Source: Ottowia sp. (GTDB taxonomy: Bacteria > Pseudomonadota > Gammaproteobacteria > Burkholderiales > Burkholderiaceae_C). Taken from it: DNA of 34,251 nucleotides. The stretch lies in assembly GCA_023228705.1 (NCBI GenBank), contig JALOAS010000024.1:1-34251 (forward strand). The letters are read 5' to 3'. The notes below the pieces were generated by a model. The model saw only the letters and a program-made list of their open reading frames with translations, had not been told where the DNA came from and ran no database searches. Shown here one piece after another: positions 1 through 6,743 of the stretch (position 1 is the first letter of the stretch; each line of letters opens with the position of its first letter). A program made the translations under genes and the position numbers.

Positions 1-208
1 ATTCAACGTGGCTGGTACTGATGGTGATGCCGCGCGCCTTCTCCTCCGGCGCGTTGTCAATCGCCGCGTAGTCCTTGGCGTCGCCCCCGTAGGTCTTGCT
101 CAGCACCGTGGCCAGCGCCGCCGTCAGGGTCGTCTTGCCATGGTCCACGTGACCGATGGTGCCTACGTTCACGTGCGGCTTGCTGCGCTCGTATTTTGCT
201 TTTGCCAT
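1..208 (-). CDS. tuf: Elongation factor Tu, N-terminal part (cut by window edge)
   Basis: EF-Tu is the cytoplasmic GTPase that delivers aminoacyl-tRNA to the ribosomal A site. Only the first 69 residues are in the window. The P-loop GHVDHGKT is at residues 19-26, and the switch I motif ARGITI comes shortly before the window edge. The ATG at 208 is preceded by GGAG eight bases upstream. It is the last gene of the tRNA-Tyr/Gly/Thr-tuf unit, an order known in many proteobacteria, and is probably cotranscribed with those tRNAs. The family is about 396 residues, so most of the gene lies beyond the left edge. Identification is near certain; genomes of this group often carry two tuf copies and I cannot tell which one this is. 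Confidence 0.97.
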   Translation of the reverse strand, partial: MAKAKYERSKPHVNVGTIGHVDHGKTTLTAALATVLSKTYGGDAKDYAAIDNAPEEKARGITISTSHVE

Positions 209-283
209 GTTTTCGACTCCGAAAAATCAATCAAACAACACAGAGAACGCCGCAGCCCGCACAGTGCGGCAGCCGCGCCGGTT

Positions 284-358
<75 letters not shown>

Positions 359-408
359 GGTAAAAATTCAATCCAAAAAACACAAACAGCAGAACCCGGC
401 AGCAAGCC

Positions 409-482
409 TGGAGCGGGAGACGGGAATCGAACCCGCATCATTAGCTTGGAAGGCTAAGGTTCTACCATTGAACTACTCCCGC
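409..482 (-). tRNA. tRNA-Gly (anticodon TCC)
   Basis: Minus-strand cloverleaf with acceptor stem GCGGGAG/CTCCCGC, encoded CCA, and anticodon stem TTAGC/GCTAA around a loop with anticodon TCC. The T-loop motif GGTTCGATTCC is intact. It sits between tRNA-Tyr and tRNA-Thr, as in the conserved proteobacterial tRNA-tuf operon. Confidence 0.96.
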
Positions 483-558
483 GCGGTCCGCAGACACGCA
501 GCACAACCGGCCAGGCGCTGGCACGCCCCTGCCCGCGCAGCACCGGCGCAAGTTCCGC

Positions 559-644
559 TGGTGGAGAGGGCTGGATTCGAACCAGCGTAGGTATAAACCG
601 GCAGATTTACAGTCTGCTGCCATTAACCACTCGGCCACCTCTCC
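559..644 (-). tRNA. tRNA-Tyr (anticodon GTA)
   Basis: An 86-base class II tRNA with a long variable arm, encoded CCA (559-561), acceptor stem GGAGAGG/CCTCTCC and anticodon GTA in the loop CTGTAAA. It is the first gene of the leftward tRNA-tuf transcript; a promoter ends about 15 bp upstream. Confidence 0.96.
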
Positions 645-972
645 ATCTGGTGAACCCCCTATTATGCCATACAAACGCCTTGCAAGCGACATCCACGGAG
701 CCGATGTTGCGCAGACAACGCAGCACCCCGGCCGGCAACCGGAGCGCCACAGGCCAGCGCAGCGACGCGCCAATGATGTACTTGTCTGCCACGCAAGGCG
801 CGGCGCCAAGCGGACCCGCGATCGCAACGTGCAAACGAAGCCTGAAGCGGGCGACCGGCAAGACCGTATCGTAACAGCGTCCGGACTCGATTTTCGGGGC
901 GCGTCGCAGGCGTGGTGCGGGCCGTGATGGTTGGCGCCGACCTGTGCCCGACCCGGGTTGTGGCGGCAAGAT
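645..972. other. Intergenic stretch between tRNA-Tyr and trpC
   Basis: Apart from the tRNA promoter near 659-685 I see no supported gene here. Short open frames exist on both strands but show no recognisable protein. The trpC end has a small palindrome (ACCCGGGT, about 945-960) without a T-tract, so I do not call a terminator for the trp operon. Confidence 0.5.
659..685 (-). promoter_or_regulatory. Likely promoter of the tRNA-Tyr/Gly/Thr-tuf operon
   Basis: On the minus strand there is TTGCAA (680-685) and, downstream, an extended -10-like TGG-CATAAT (CATAAT at 661-666) overlapping TAATAG (659-664). The -35 spacing is 13-15 bp, depending on which hexamer is used, so it is shorter than ideal; the extended -10 may compensate. 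A run of five G follows the -10, the GC-rich discriminator typical of stringently controlled stable-RNA promoters. Transcription would start a few bases before tRNA-Tyr. Confidence 0.55.
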
Positions 973-1773
973 TCAGCCAAACAAGGCGGCCAGCGCAACC
1001 CCGGGGGCGGGCGCGCGCATGAATGTCTCGCCCACCAGGAACGCATGCACGCCAGCCGCACGCAGGCGGCGCACGTCTTCGCGCGTGGCGATGCCGCTCT
1101 CGGTAACCAGCAGCTTGTCGGCGCTGACCCGCGCCTTCAGCGCCAGCGTGGTTTCAATGCGGGTCTCAAACGTGCGCAGGTTGCGGTTGTTGATCCCGAG
1201 AAGCGGCGTCTGCAGCGCCAGTGCACGCTGCAGTTCCTGCCCGTCATGGACTTCAACCAGCACGGCCATGCCGAGCTCCAGCGCCACGGCCTCCAGCTCG
1301 ACCATCTGCTGGTCGGAAAGACAGGCGACGATGAGCAGGATGCAGTCGGCGCCCATGGCGCGCGCCTCGTACACCTGCCAGGGATCGATCGTGAAATCCT
1401 TGCGCAGCACCGGCAGCCGGCAGCTGGCGCGCGCCTGGCGAAGGAAGTCCGCCGAGCCCTGGAAAAAGGGCGCGTCGGTCAGCACCGACAGGCAGGCTGC
1501 GCGCGTGACGCCGTCCCCGGTTGCGTAGCTGCGTGCAATGGCGGCCGGATCGAAATCGGCGCGCATGACGCCCTTGCTGGGACTGGCCTTCTTGATCTCG
1601 GCAATGACGCCGGCCCGGCCGCTGGCGATGCGCTGGCTCAGCGCACCCACGAAATCACGCAGCGGCCCGCCGGCAGCGGCCCGGGCGCGCATGACCGCCA
1701 GCGGTGTCCGGCGCTTGCCCTCCGCAACTTCCACGCGCTTGGCCGCAATGATTTTTTCCAGGATATCGTTCAT
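973..1773 (-). CDS. trpC: Indole-3-glycerol phosphate synthase
   Basis: TrpC closes and decarboxylates CdRP to indole-3-glycerol phosphate in tryptophan synthesis. The 266 residues match the usual length of the single-domain enzyme (no fused TrpF). TIM-barrel landmarks are in order: AEIKKASPSKG (58-68, substrate-binding Lys), RKDF (124-127, catalytic Lys region), VEVHD (173-177), INNRNL (194-199) and TESGI (214-218). The ATG at 1773 has no clear ribosome-binding site. It is the last gene of the trp group, but 281 bp separate it from trpD, so it may be expressed by readthrough or from its own promoter. Confidence 0.95.
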   Translation of the reverse strand: MNDILEKIIAAKRVEVAEGKRRTPLAVMRARAAAGGPLRDFVGALSQRIASGRAGVIAEIKKASPSKGVMRADFDPAAIARSYATGDGVTRAACLSVLTDAPFFQGSADFLRQARASCRLPVLRKDFTIDPWQVYEARAMGADCILLIVACLSDQQMVELEAVALELGMAVLVEVHDGQELQRALALQTPLLGINNRNLRTFETRIETTLALKARVSADKLLVTESGIATREDVRRLRAAGVHAFLVGETFMRAPAPGVALAALFG

Positions 1774-2054
1774 GGGATTGTCCGATCAGAAACCACAAGC
1801 CGCGCGGGCTGCGCCGGCAAGCGGACCGCACTCTGCGATTGTGCCGTGATGGCTGCGGCGGCGTCCCCATGCAGCACGACCGCCAGACTTGTCAAACGGG
1901 GGCATCAGGACGCCAGGCTGGCCGGTCAGCGTGTAGCAGTACAGCACCCACCAGCGGCGCTGTCACTGGCCGGAAGCGCCAGGTCGGGCATGCACGCACC
2001 CGGCAGGTGTGCTGCCGCGCCATCGTCTGTGGGGCACGGCAGCCCGGCCACGTC

Positions 2055-3089
2055 TCAGACGCGCGCCAGCGACTGCGCAAACGCGACCACCTGGTCCAGC
2101 TTGGTCCGGGCCGCGCCCGATTCAATCGCCGCGCGCGCGCTGTCGATGCCCTGCGCAATATCCGGGGCCACGCCGGCGGCGTAAAGCGCCACGCCGGCGT
2201 TGAAGATGACGATGCTCGTGGCCGCACCCTCCCGGTTGTCCAGCACGCCGCGCAGCATGGCCAGCGACTCCTGCGCCGTGGCCACGCGGATGCTGCGGTT
2301 GCTTTGCATGCGCAGGCCGAAGTCCTCGGGGTGGATGTCGTATTCACGCACCTTGCCGTCCTTGAGTTCGCCCACCAGCGTGGCCGCGCCCAGGCTGACC
2401 TCGTCCATGCCGTCGCGGCCCCAGACGACCAGCGCGTGCTCGGCACCGAGCCGCTGCAGCGCGCGCACCTGGATTCCGACCAGGTCCGGGTGGAAGACCC
2501 CCATGAGGATGTTGGGCGCTGCGGCCGGGTTGGTGAGCGGGCCCAGGATGTTGAAGAAGGTCTTGACGCCCATCTCGTGGCGGATGGCCGCCACGTTCTT
2601 CATGGCCGGATGGTGGTTGGGCGCAAACATGAAGCCCACGCCGGTCTCGGCCACGCAGCGCGCGATCTGTCCGGGCGCAAGCGTGAGCGGCATGCCCAGC
2701 GCTTCCAGCACGTCGGCGCTGCCGGACTTGCTGGACACGCTGCGGCCGCCGTGCTTGGCAACCCGCGCGCCGCAGGCTGCGGCAACGAACATGGCGCAGG
2801 TGCTGATATTGAAGGTGCGCGAGCCGTCCCCGCCGGTACCGACCACGTCGACCAGGTGCGTCTTGTCGGCAATATCCACCTTGATCGAGAGCTCGCGCAT
2901 GATCTGCGCCGCCGCGCTGATCTCGCCTATGGTCTCCTTTTTTACGCGCAGCCCGGTGGTGATGGCCGCGACCATGAGCGGCGAGATCTCGCCGGCCATG
3001 ATCATGCGCATGAGGTCCAGCATCTCGTCGTGGAAGATCTCGCGGTGCTCTATGGTGCGCTGCAGCGCTTCTTGTGGCGTGATGGTCAT
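2055..3089 (-). CDS. trpD: Anthranilate phosphoribosyltransferase
   Basis: TrpD joins anthranilate to PRPP to form phosphoribosyl-anthranilate. The 344 residues are typical. The PRPP-binding motif GTGGDGS is at 84-90, followed by NIST (94-97) and KHGGRSVSSKSGSAD (112-126), the anthranilate/metal site. The start chosen (ATG at 3089) overlaps the trpG stop codon as ATGA, which indicates translational coupling. An open frame continues upstream to 3533, but that part lies inside trpG in another frame and is not TrpD. Confidence 0.96.
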   Translation of the reverse strand: MTITPQEALQRTIEHREIFHDEMLDLMRMIMAGEISPLMVAAITTGLRVKKETIGEISAAAQIMRELSIKVDIADKTHLVDVVGTGGDGSRTFNISTCAMFVAAACGARVAKHGGRSVSSKSGSADVLEALGMPLTLAPGQIARCVAETGVGFMFAPNHHPAMKNVAAIRHEMGVKTFFNILGPLTNPAAAPNILMGVFHPDLVGIQVRALQRLGAEHALVVWGRDGMDEVSLGAATLVGELKDGKVREYDIHPEDFGLRMQSNRSIRVATAQESLAMLRGVLDNREGAATSIVIFNAGVALYAAGVAPDIAQGIDSARAAIESGAARTKLDQVVAFAQSLARV

Positions 3090-3688
3090 GAGGCTTGGTC
3101 GGTGTCGAGAAAATTGCGCAGCAAGGCATGGCCGTGCTCGCTGAGGATGCTCTCGGGGTGGAACTGCACCCCTTCCAGGCGCACGTCGGGCCCCAGCCCC
3201 GAATGGCGAACGCCCATGATCGTTCCGTCGTCGGTCCAGGCCGTGATGTCCAGCACCTTCGGGCAGCTCGCGCGATCGATGGCCAGCGAGTGGTAGCGGT
3301 TGACCGTAAATTGCTCGGGCAACCCGGCAAACACGCCCTGCTGCGTGGTCGTGATGACGCTGGTCTTGCCGTGCATCAGCGTGCGCGCGCGCACGACCTG
3401 GCCGCCAAACGCCACGCCTATGGCCTGGTGCCCCAGGCAGACGCCCAGTATGGGCAGCTTGCCGGCAAAATGCCGGATGACCGGCACGCAGATGCCCGCC
3501 TCGGCCGGCGTGCACGGACCCGGTGAGATGCACAGCCGCGCAAAACCGCCGTCATCGAACAGCGCCTGCATCTGCTCCAGCGTGATCGCGTCGTTGCGCA
3601 CGGTGGTGACGCTGGCGCCCAGCTCGCTCAGGTACTGCACGATGTTGTACGTGAAGCTGTCGTAGTTGTCGATCATCAGAACGTTCAT
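3086..3688 (-). CDS. trpG: Anthranilate synthase, glutamine amidotransferase subunit
   Basis: TrpG hydrolyses glutamine and passes ammonia to TrpE. This is a class I amidotransferase of 200 residues. The nucleophile Cys84 is in LGVCLGHQ, and the His177/Glu179 pair is in GVQFHPES. The N-terminal MIDNYDSFTYN is characteristic. The ATG at 3688 overlaps the stop of the chorismate mutase gene, and its own stop overlaps the trpD start, both as ATGA. In many bacteria the same subunit also serves aminodeoxychorismate synthase; nothing here decides that. Confidence 0.96.
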   Translation of the reverse strand: MNVLMIDNYDSFTYNIVQYLSELGASVTTVRNDAITLEQMQALFDDGGFARLCISPGPCTPAEAGICVPVIRHFAGKLPILGVCLGHQAIGVAFGGQVVRARTLMHGKTSVITTTQQGVFAGLPEQFTVNRYHSLAIDRASCPKVLDITAWTDDGTIMGVRHSGLGPDVRLEGVQFHPESILSEHGHALLRNFLDTDQAS

Positions 3689-4014
3689 GGCTTGTCCTGG
3701 TCGTGCAGGCGTGCAAATTCGGCGTGCTCGAATTCCATGGACGCCGCGATCATCGCGCGCCACGTCGCCTCGACAATGTCCGGTGGCGCACCGTGCTCAA
3801 TGGCCAGCTTGCGCACGCGGGCGATGATGGCGTTGATGCGCGGCTGGTCGTGCACCTCGTCGGCGCTTTGCTTGATGCGGCCGGCCTGCGCCACATACGG
3901 GCTGCGCGCGGCAACCAGCGGCACGATGCGCGCGTCCAGCGCATCGATGTGCGCCCGCACCTCAACCATGGTCTCGCAGTGCCGGACCCGGTGCGAATCG
4001 CCTGTCCGGGTCAT
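3685..4014 (-). CDS. AroQ-class chorismate mutase embedded in the trp operon
   Basis: A 109-residue all-helical protein of the AroQ fold, predicted to convert chorismate to prephenate in the cytoplasm. Residues spaced like the AroQ active site are visible: Arg20 (first helix), Arg37 and Lys48, with Arg59 nearby; a Glu (94-99 region) may replace the usual Gln near the C-terminus. There is no signal peptide and no fused prephenate dehydratase. It overlaps trpE upstream and trpG downstream by four bases each, so it is made with anthranilate synthase although it competes for the same substrate. A PchB-like isochorismate-pyruvate lyase is the alternative, since that family shares the fold and the Arg/Lys residues; the context favours chorismate mutase. 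Confidence 0.82.
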   Translation of the reverse strand: MTRTGDSHRVRHCETMVEVRAHIDALDARIVPLVAARSPYVAQAGRIKQSADEVHDQPRINAIIARVRKLAIEHGAPPDIVEATWRAMIAASMEFEHAEFARLHDQDKP

Positions 4015-5510
4015 TCCAGCCCCTCCTCGACCAGCTCGCTGGCGCGCAGCAGCGCGCGCACCTTGTGCTCGGTCTCGCGCCACTCCATTTCCGGGTCGCT
4101 GTCGGCCACGATGCCGGCAGCCGCCTGTGCGTGCATGACGCCGTCCTTGACGATGGCGGTGCGGATCGCGATGGCCAGGTCCATGTCGCCGGCGTAGCTC
4201 CAGTAGCCGCAGGCGCCGCCGTAGATGCCGCGCTTGACCGGCTCCAGCTCGTCTATCAGCTCCATGGCGCGCACCTTGGGCGCGCCCGAGAGCGTGCCGG
4301 CCGGAAACGTGGCCTTGAGCACGTCCATGGCGGTCAGCCCGTCCTGCAGCAGGCCTTCGACGTTGCTGACGATGTGCATGACATGGCTGTAGCGCTCGAC
4401 GCCGAACGCCTGCGTCACCTGCACCGTCCCGGTCTGCGCGATGCGGCCGATGTCGTTGCGCGCCAGGTCAATCAGCATGACGTGCTCGGCGCGCTCCTTG
4501 GGGTCGGCCAGCAGTTCCTGCTCTATCTCCCGGTCTGAATCCAGCGTGCTACCGCGCGGCCGCGTGCCGGCCAGCGGCCGTATCGTCACCTTGACGCCGC
4601 CGGGCACCTGCTCCTGGCGCACCAGGATTTCCGGGCTCGAGCTGACGACATGAAAATCATCAAAGTCGTAATAGATCATGTACGGCGACGGGTTCAGCGA
4701 CCGCAGCGCGCGGTACAACGACAGCGGCGCCCCGGTGTACGGCTTGCTGACGCGCTGGCCCACCTCCACCTGCATGCAGTCTCCGTCGGCGATCAGCGCC
4801 TTGGCGCGCCGCACCGCTGCCAGGAAGTCCTCCTTGGCAAAGGCCCGCTCGGTCTCGCGCGTGGCCGTGGGCGCGATGCGCGGGATGGCCACGGGGTCGC
4901 GCAGGCGCTCGCGCAGCGCGCGCAGGCGCCGGCGCGCCTGCGCATGCGCCTCCGGTTGCGCCGGGTCGGCATAGACGATGAGGTACAGCTTGCCCGACAG
5001 GTTGTCGATGACGGCCAGTTCCTCGCTGTGCATGAGCAGGATGTCTGGCGTGCCCAGCGTGTCGGGTGGACAGGTGCCAGCCAGCCTGGGCTCGATGTGG
5101 CGCACCGTGTCGTAGCCAAAATAGCCGGCCAGGCCACCGCAAAACCGCGGCAGGCCGGCGGGCAGCGCAACCTGGAAGCGCTGCCGGTAGGCGGCGATGA
5201 AATCAAGCGGGTTGCCGGCAGCGGATTCAACCACGGCACCGTCGGTCAGCGCCTCGGTCACGGCGTCTGCGCCAAAGCCGCGGGCCCGCAGGATGGTGCG
5301 CGCAGGCAGGCCGATGAAGCTGTAGCGACCAAAGCGTTCGCCGCCAACCACCGATTCAAGCAGGAAACTGTAGGGCGCATGGCCGGGTCCACCGGTCAGC
5401 TTCAGGTACAGCGACAGCGGCGTATCCAGGTCGGCCAGGGTTTCCACCATGAGCGGAATGCGGTTGTAGCCCTGGTCCGCCAGGCTGTTGAATTCAAGTT
5501 CGGTCAACAC
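4011..5510 (-). CDS. trpE: Anthranilate synthase component I
   Basis: TrpE converts chorismate to anthranilate with ammonia from TrpG, the committed step of tryptophan synthesis. It has about 499 residues. The tryptophan feedback-site motif LLES is at 50-53. The C-terminal chorismate-binding domain shows the motifs RPLAGTRPRG, DLARNDIGR, FPAGTLSGAPK and GACGYWSYAGDMDLAIAIRT. I place the start at GTG 5510 (M-LTELEF) because AAGG lies ten bases upstream. A TTG at 5519 is also in frame but sits directly on that site, and TTG 5507 is a third option. It is the first gene of the operon and is preceded by a hairpin-rich leader. Confidence 0.95.
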   Translation of the reverse strand: MLTELEFNSLADQGYNRIPLMVETLADLDTPLSLYLKLTGGPGHAPYSFLLESVVGGERFGRYSFIGLPARTILRARGFGADAVTEALTDGAVVESAAGNPLDFIAAYRQRFQVALPAGLPRFCGGLAGYFGYDTVRHIEPRLAGTCPPDTLGTPDILLMHSEELAVIDNLSGKLYLIVYADPAQPEAHAQARRRLRALRERLRDPVAIPRIAPTATRETERAFAKEDFLAAVRRAKALIADGDCMQVEVGQRVSKPYTGAPLSLYRALRSLNPSPYMIYYDFDDFHVVSSSPEILVRQEQVPGGVKVTIRPLAGTRPRGSTLDSDREIEQELLADPKERAEHVMLIDLARNDIGRIAQTGTVQVTQAFGVERYSHVMHIVSNVEGLLQDGLTAMDVLKATFPAGTLSGAPKVRAMELIDELEPVKRGIYGGACGYWSYAGDMDLAIAIRTAIVKDGVMHAQAAAGIVADSDPEMEWRETEHKVRALLRASELVEEGLE

Positions 5511-5534
5511 GGGAAACAAGCCTTTGTTGCAAGC

Positions 5535-5615
5535 TGGATGACCGGCCGGTCATCCACCTGGAAAACGATTGCGACCGATTTCGGTTGTCGCTTCCGGGCA
5601 CCCGTTGCGGGTGCC
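5535..5615 (-). promoter_or_regulatory. Three successive hairpins in the trpE 5' leader (candidate attenuator/operator)
   Basis: Reading toward trpE: hairpin 1 is GGCACCCG/CGGGTGCC (5597-5615), an 8-bp stem directly after the candidate leader-peptide stop. Hairpin 2 (5571-5591) has GCGA/TCGC and CCGA/TCGG stems with a 3-base bulge, and TTTT follows 5 bases after it (5562-5565). Hairpin 3 is a perfect 22-bp palindrome (5535-5556, core GACCGGCCGGTC) 24 bp before the trpE GTG. The order peptide-hairpins-gene resembles transcription attenuation; the palindrome could instead be a repressor operator. No strong terminator with a long U-run is present, so the mechanism is inferred. Confidence 0.45.
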
Positions 5616-5618
5616 GAG

Positions 5619-5705
5619 TCACAGGTCAACGGCAGGCTTGCGCCAACGCCAGGCCCCCTGGGCAGCGCGGCCCGGGATGCGGTTGGCGAAGAAGTTGGCG
5701 AACAT
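5619..5705 (-). CDS. Candidate trp leader peptide with Trp-Arg-Trp
   Basis: A 28-codon open frame (ATG at 5705, TGA at 5619-5621) upstream of trpE contains Trp19-Arg20-Trp21 (TGG CGT TGG) near its end. Its stop is three bases before the first of three hairpins that precede trpE. This is the layout of a trp attenuator leader. There is no Shine-Dalgarno sequence; TAAACT lies eight bases before the ATG, which would suit a leaderless start, but no -35 box is seen. The open frame also continues upstream without a stop, so this may be chance coding in GC-rich DNA. It is an inference from position and Trp content. Confidence 0.4.
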   Translation of the reverse strand: MFANFFANRIPGRAAQGAWRWRKPAVDL

Positions 5706-5744
5706 GCGGGGGGAGTTTAACAGAGCTGGGTGTGGGTGTCCGGG

Positions 5745-5884
5745 GCCGGGATGTGCGCCCGGCAGCGCAGGATGTCGTCTTCGCATCCGCGGGCGGCAGT
5801 GGTTGTGTCGAAGAGATTTGCCGGATAGTGAAAGGCGGTTTTTGTCAGCTGTGTGGTTTGCCGGGATGTGCGCCCGGCAGCGCA
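5745..5884. repeat. Pair of 24-bp direct repeats with GCCGGG-N7-CCCGGC palindromes
   Basis: The 24 bases beginning CCGGGATGTGCGCCCGGC occur exactly at 5746-5769 and again at 5861-5884, 115 bp apart. Each includes a short palindrome GCCGGG-N7-CCCGGC (5745-5763 and 5860-5878), like a REP sequence. A third, inverted copy (2 mismatches in 24) closes the right end of the large repeat at 6650-6668, and a partial fourth, 13 bases beginning CATATCCCGG, is at 6694-6706 (the same 13 bases occur at 6658-6670). The second copy forms the left end of the 809-bp element. Confidence 0.85.
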
Positions 5885-6668
5885 CTTACCTTTCTTGTTT
5901 CGCCAAGAAAGGTAAGCCAAAGAAGGCGACCCCAAGCCCGTGACCCGCAGCAAGGCTGCGGGCAACCTGCGATGCTCAGTCCTGCGGTGGCACTGTGGAA
6001 CTCGCTTCGCGTTTGCTTGCGCAAACGCTGCGCTCAGACAACCACAGTGAGCATGAGGACGATGCAGGAGCATGCTGCGCTGCTCCTGCCCACCGCAGGC
6101 CCTGCGCTTCTCGGCACGGGCACAGGGGGTTGAAGAGCCACGCCTCGCCGCTGCGCGGCATTGGCTGGAACTGTCTGTGGGCCAAGCACACCTGTTCCCC
6201 TGTCTTGCACTCCCTTCTGTCGCGCCGAGGAGCGCAGGGCCAGGCAGCAGCAAGGCTTGGCGCAATGGCCTTGCCGCGTGAACTGACTCGCTGCGGTTGT
6301 CTGAGAGCTTGAGAAAGAATCCCTCATGCCCGCTTTGACCGCCCAAACCCGCCCACTCTGCGTTGCAAATGCTCGCCATAGCCCAAGCTATGCCTGCGCT
6401 TTGCGTCTTGATTGGACGGGCTTTGGCGATCCTCTCGGGCGCGATCAATTCATTCTCAAGCTCTGAGCGGAGCACGCCCGTCAGGGCGTGCGCAGCGAGT
6501 TCCGCAGCGGCTGCCTGGCCCGAGCACCGCAGGGAACCCGCAGGGCGCGACAGCAGGGTCGCCTTTGCGGCAAGTCACCAAAAAATGTGCCGCGCACTGG
6601 CGCGAGCTTTGGTTATTTTCTTTGGCGAAACAAAGAAAGTGACTGCGCCGCCGGGCGCATATCCCGGC
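5860..6668. repeat. 809-bp folded repeat element with about 60-bp imperfect terminal inverted repeats
   Basis: The ends (5861-5922 and 6608-6667) are inverted copies: CCGGGATRTGCGCCCGGC followed by a stretch with TTTCTT(T)GTTTCGCCAA(A)GAAA. Further in, GGCGACCC (5925-5932) pairs with GGGTCGCC (6556-6563). Perfect internal stems include 5944-5951/5955-5962, 5981-5990/6090-6099, 5991-5998/6042-6049, 6009-6016/6021-6028, 6064-6072/6081-6089, 6472-6479/6484-6491, and an 18-bp stem with one G-U pair at 6098-6115/6224-6241. No frame encodes a recognisable protein. It lies between gph and the trp leader. It could be a mobile repeat (MITE-like), a large structured RNA or both. Confidence 0.75.
6301..6467. 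repeat. 167-bp inner repeat module with 20-bp inverted ends (copy A)
   Basis: CTGAGAGCTTGAGAAAGAAT (6301-6320) and its reverse complement at 6448-6467 match at 18 of 20 positions. Inside is the hairpin CATAGC-CCAA-GCTATG (6377-6392). The right 124 bp (6344-6467) recur inverted at 34128-34251 with six differences. The module is nested in the 809-bp element but also occurs without the outer flank at the right window edge, so it behaves as an independent dispersed unit. Confidence 0.85.
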
Positions 6669-6722
6669 AACCGCGAACAAAAACCAATCCACCCATATCC
6701 CGGCAATCGCTCAAGACAAGAT

Positions 6723-6742
6723 GGCAGGCGGGCCCGCCTGCC
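6723..6742 (-). terminator. Hairpin directly after gph, possible terminator
   Basis: A 20-bp perfect palindrome (GGCAGGCGGG and its complement) begins one base after the gph stop codon. On the minus strand it is followed by ATCTTGTCTTG, a modest T-rich tail. It would fold as an eight-bp GC stem with a four-base loop. If active it separates gph from the trp operon downstream. Confidence 0.5.
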
Positions 6743-6743
6743 C

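Noticed and set aside
462..1061. Minus-strand frame of 199 codons over the tRNA genes
   Set aside because: It reads through tRNA-Tyr and the trpC end; the RNA gene is certain and the protein is not recognisable.
5717..6475. Long minus-strand open frame (252 codons) across the repeat domain
   Set aside because: It runs through inverted repeats and hairpins, overlaps competing frames on both strands and shows no recognisable protein; this is expected of GC-rich repeat DNA.
5861..6668. Insertion sequence or integron
   Set aside because: No transposase or integrase motif in any frame and no clear target-site duplication; called only as a repeat.
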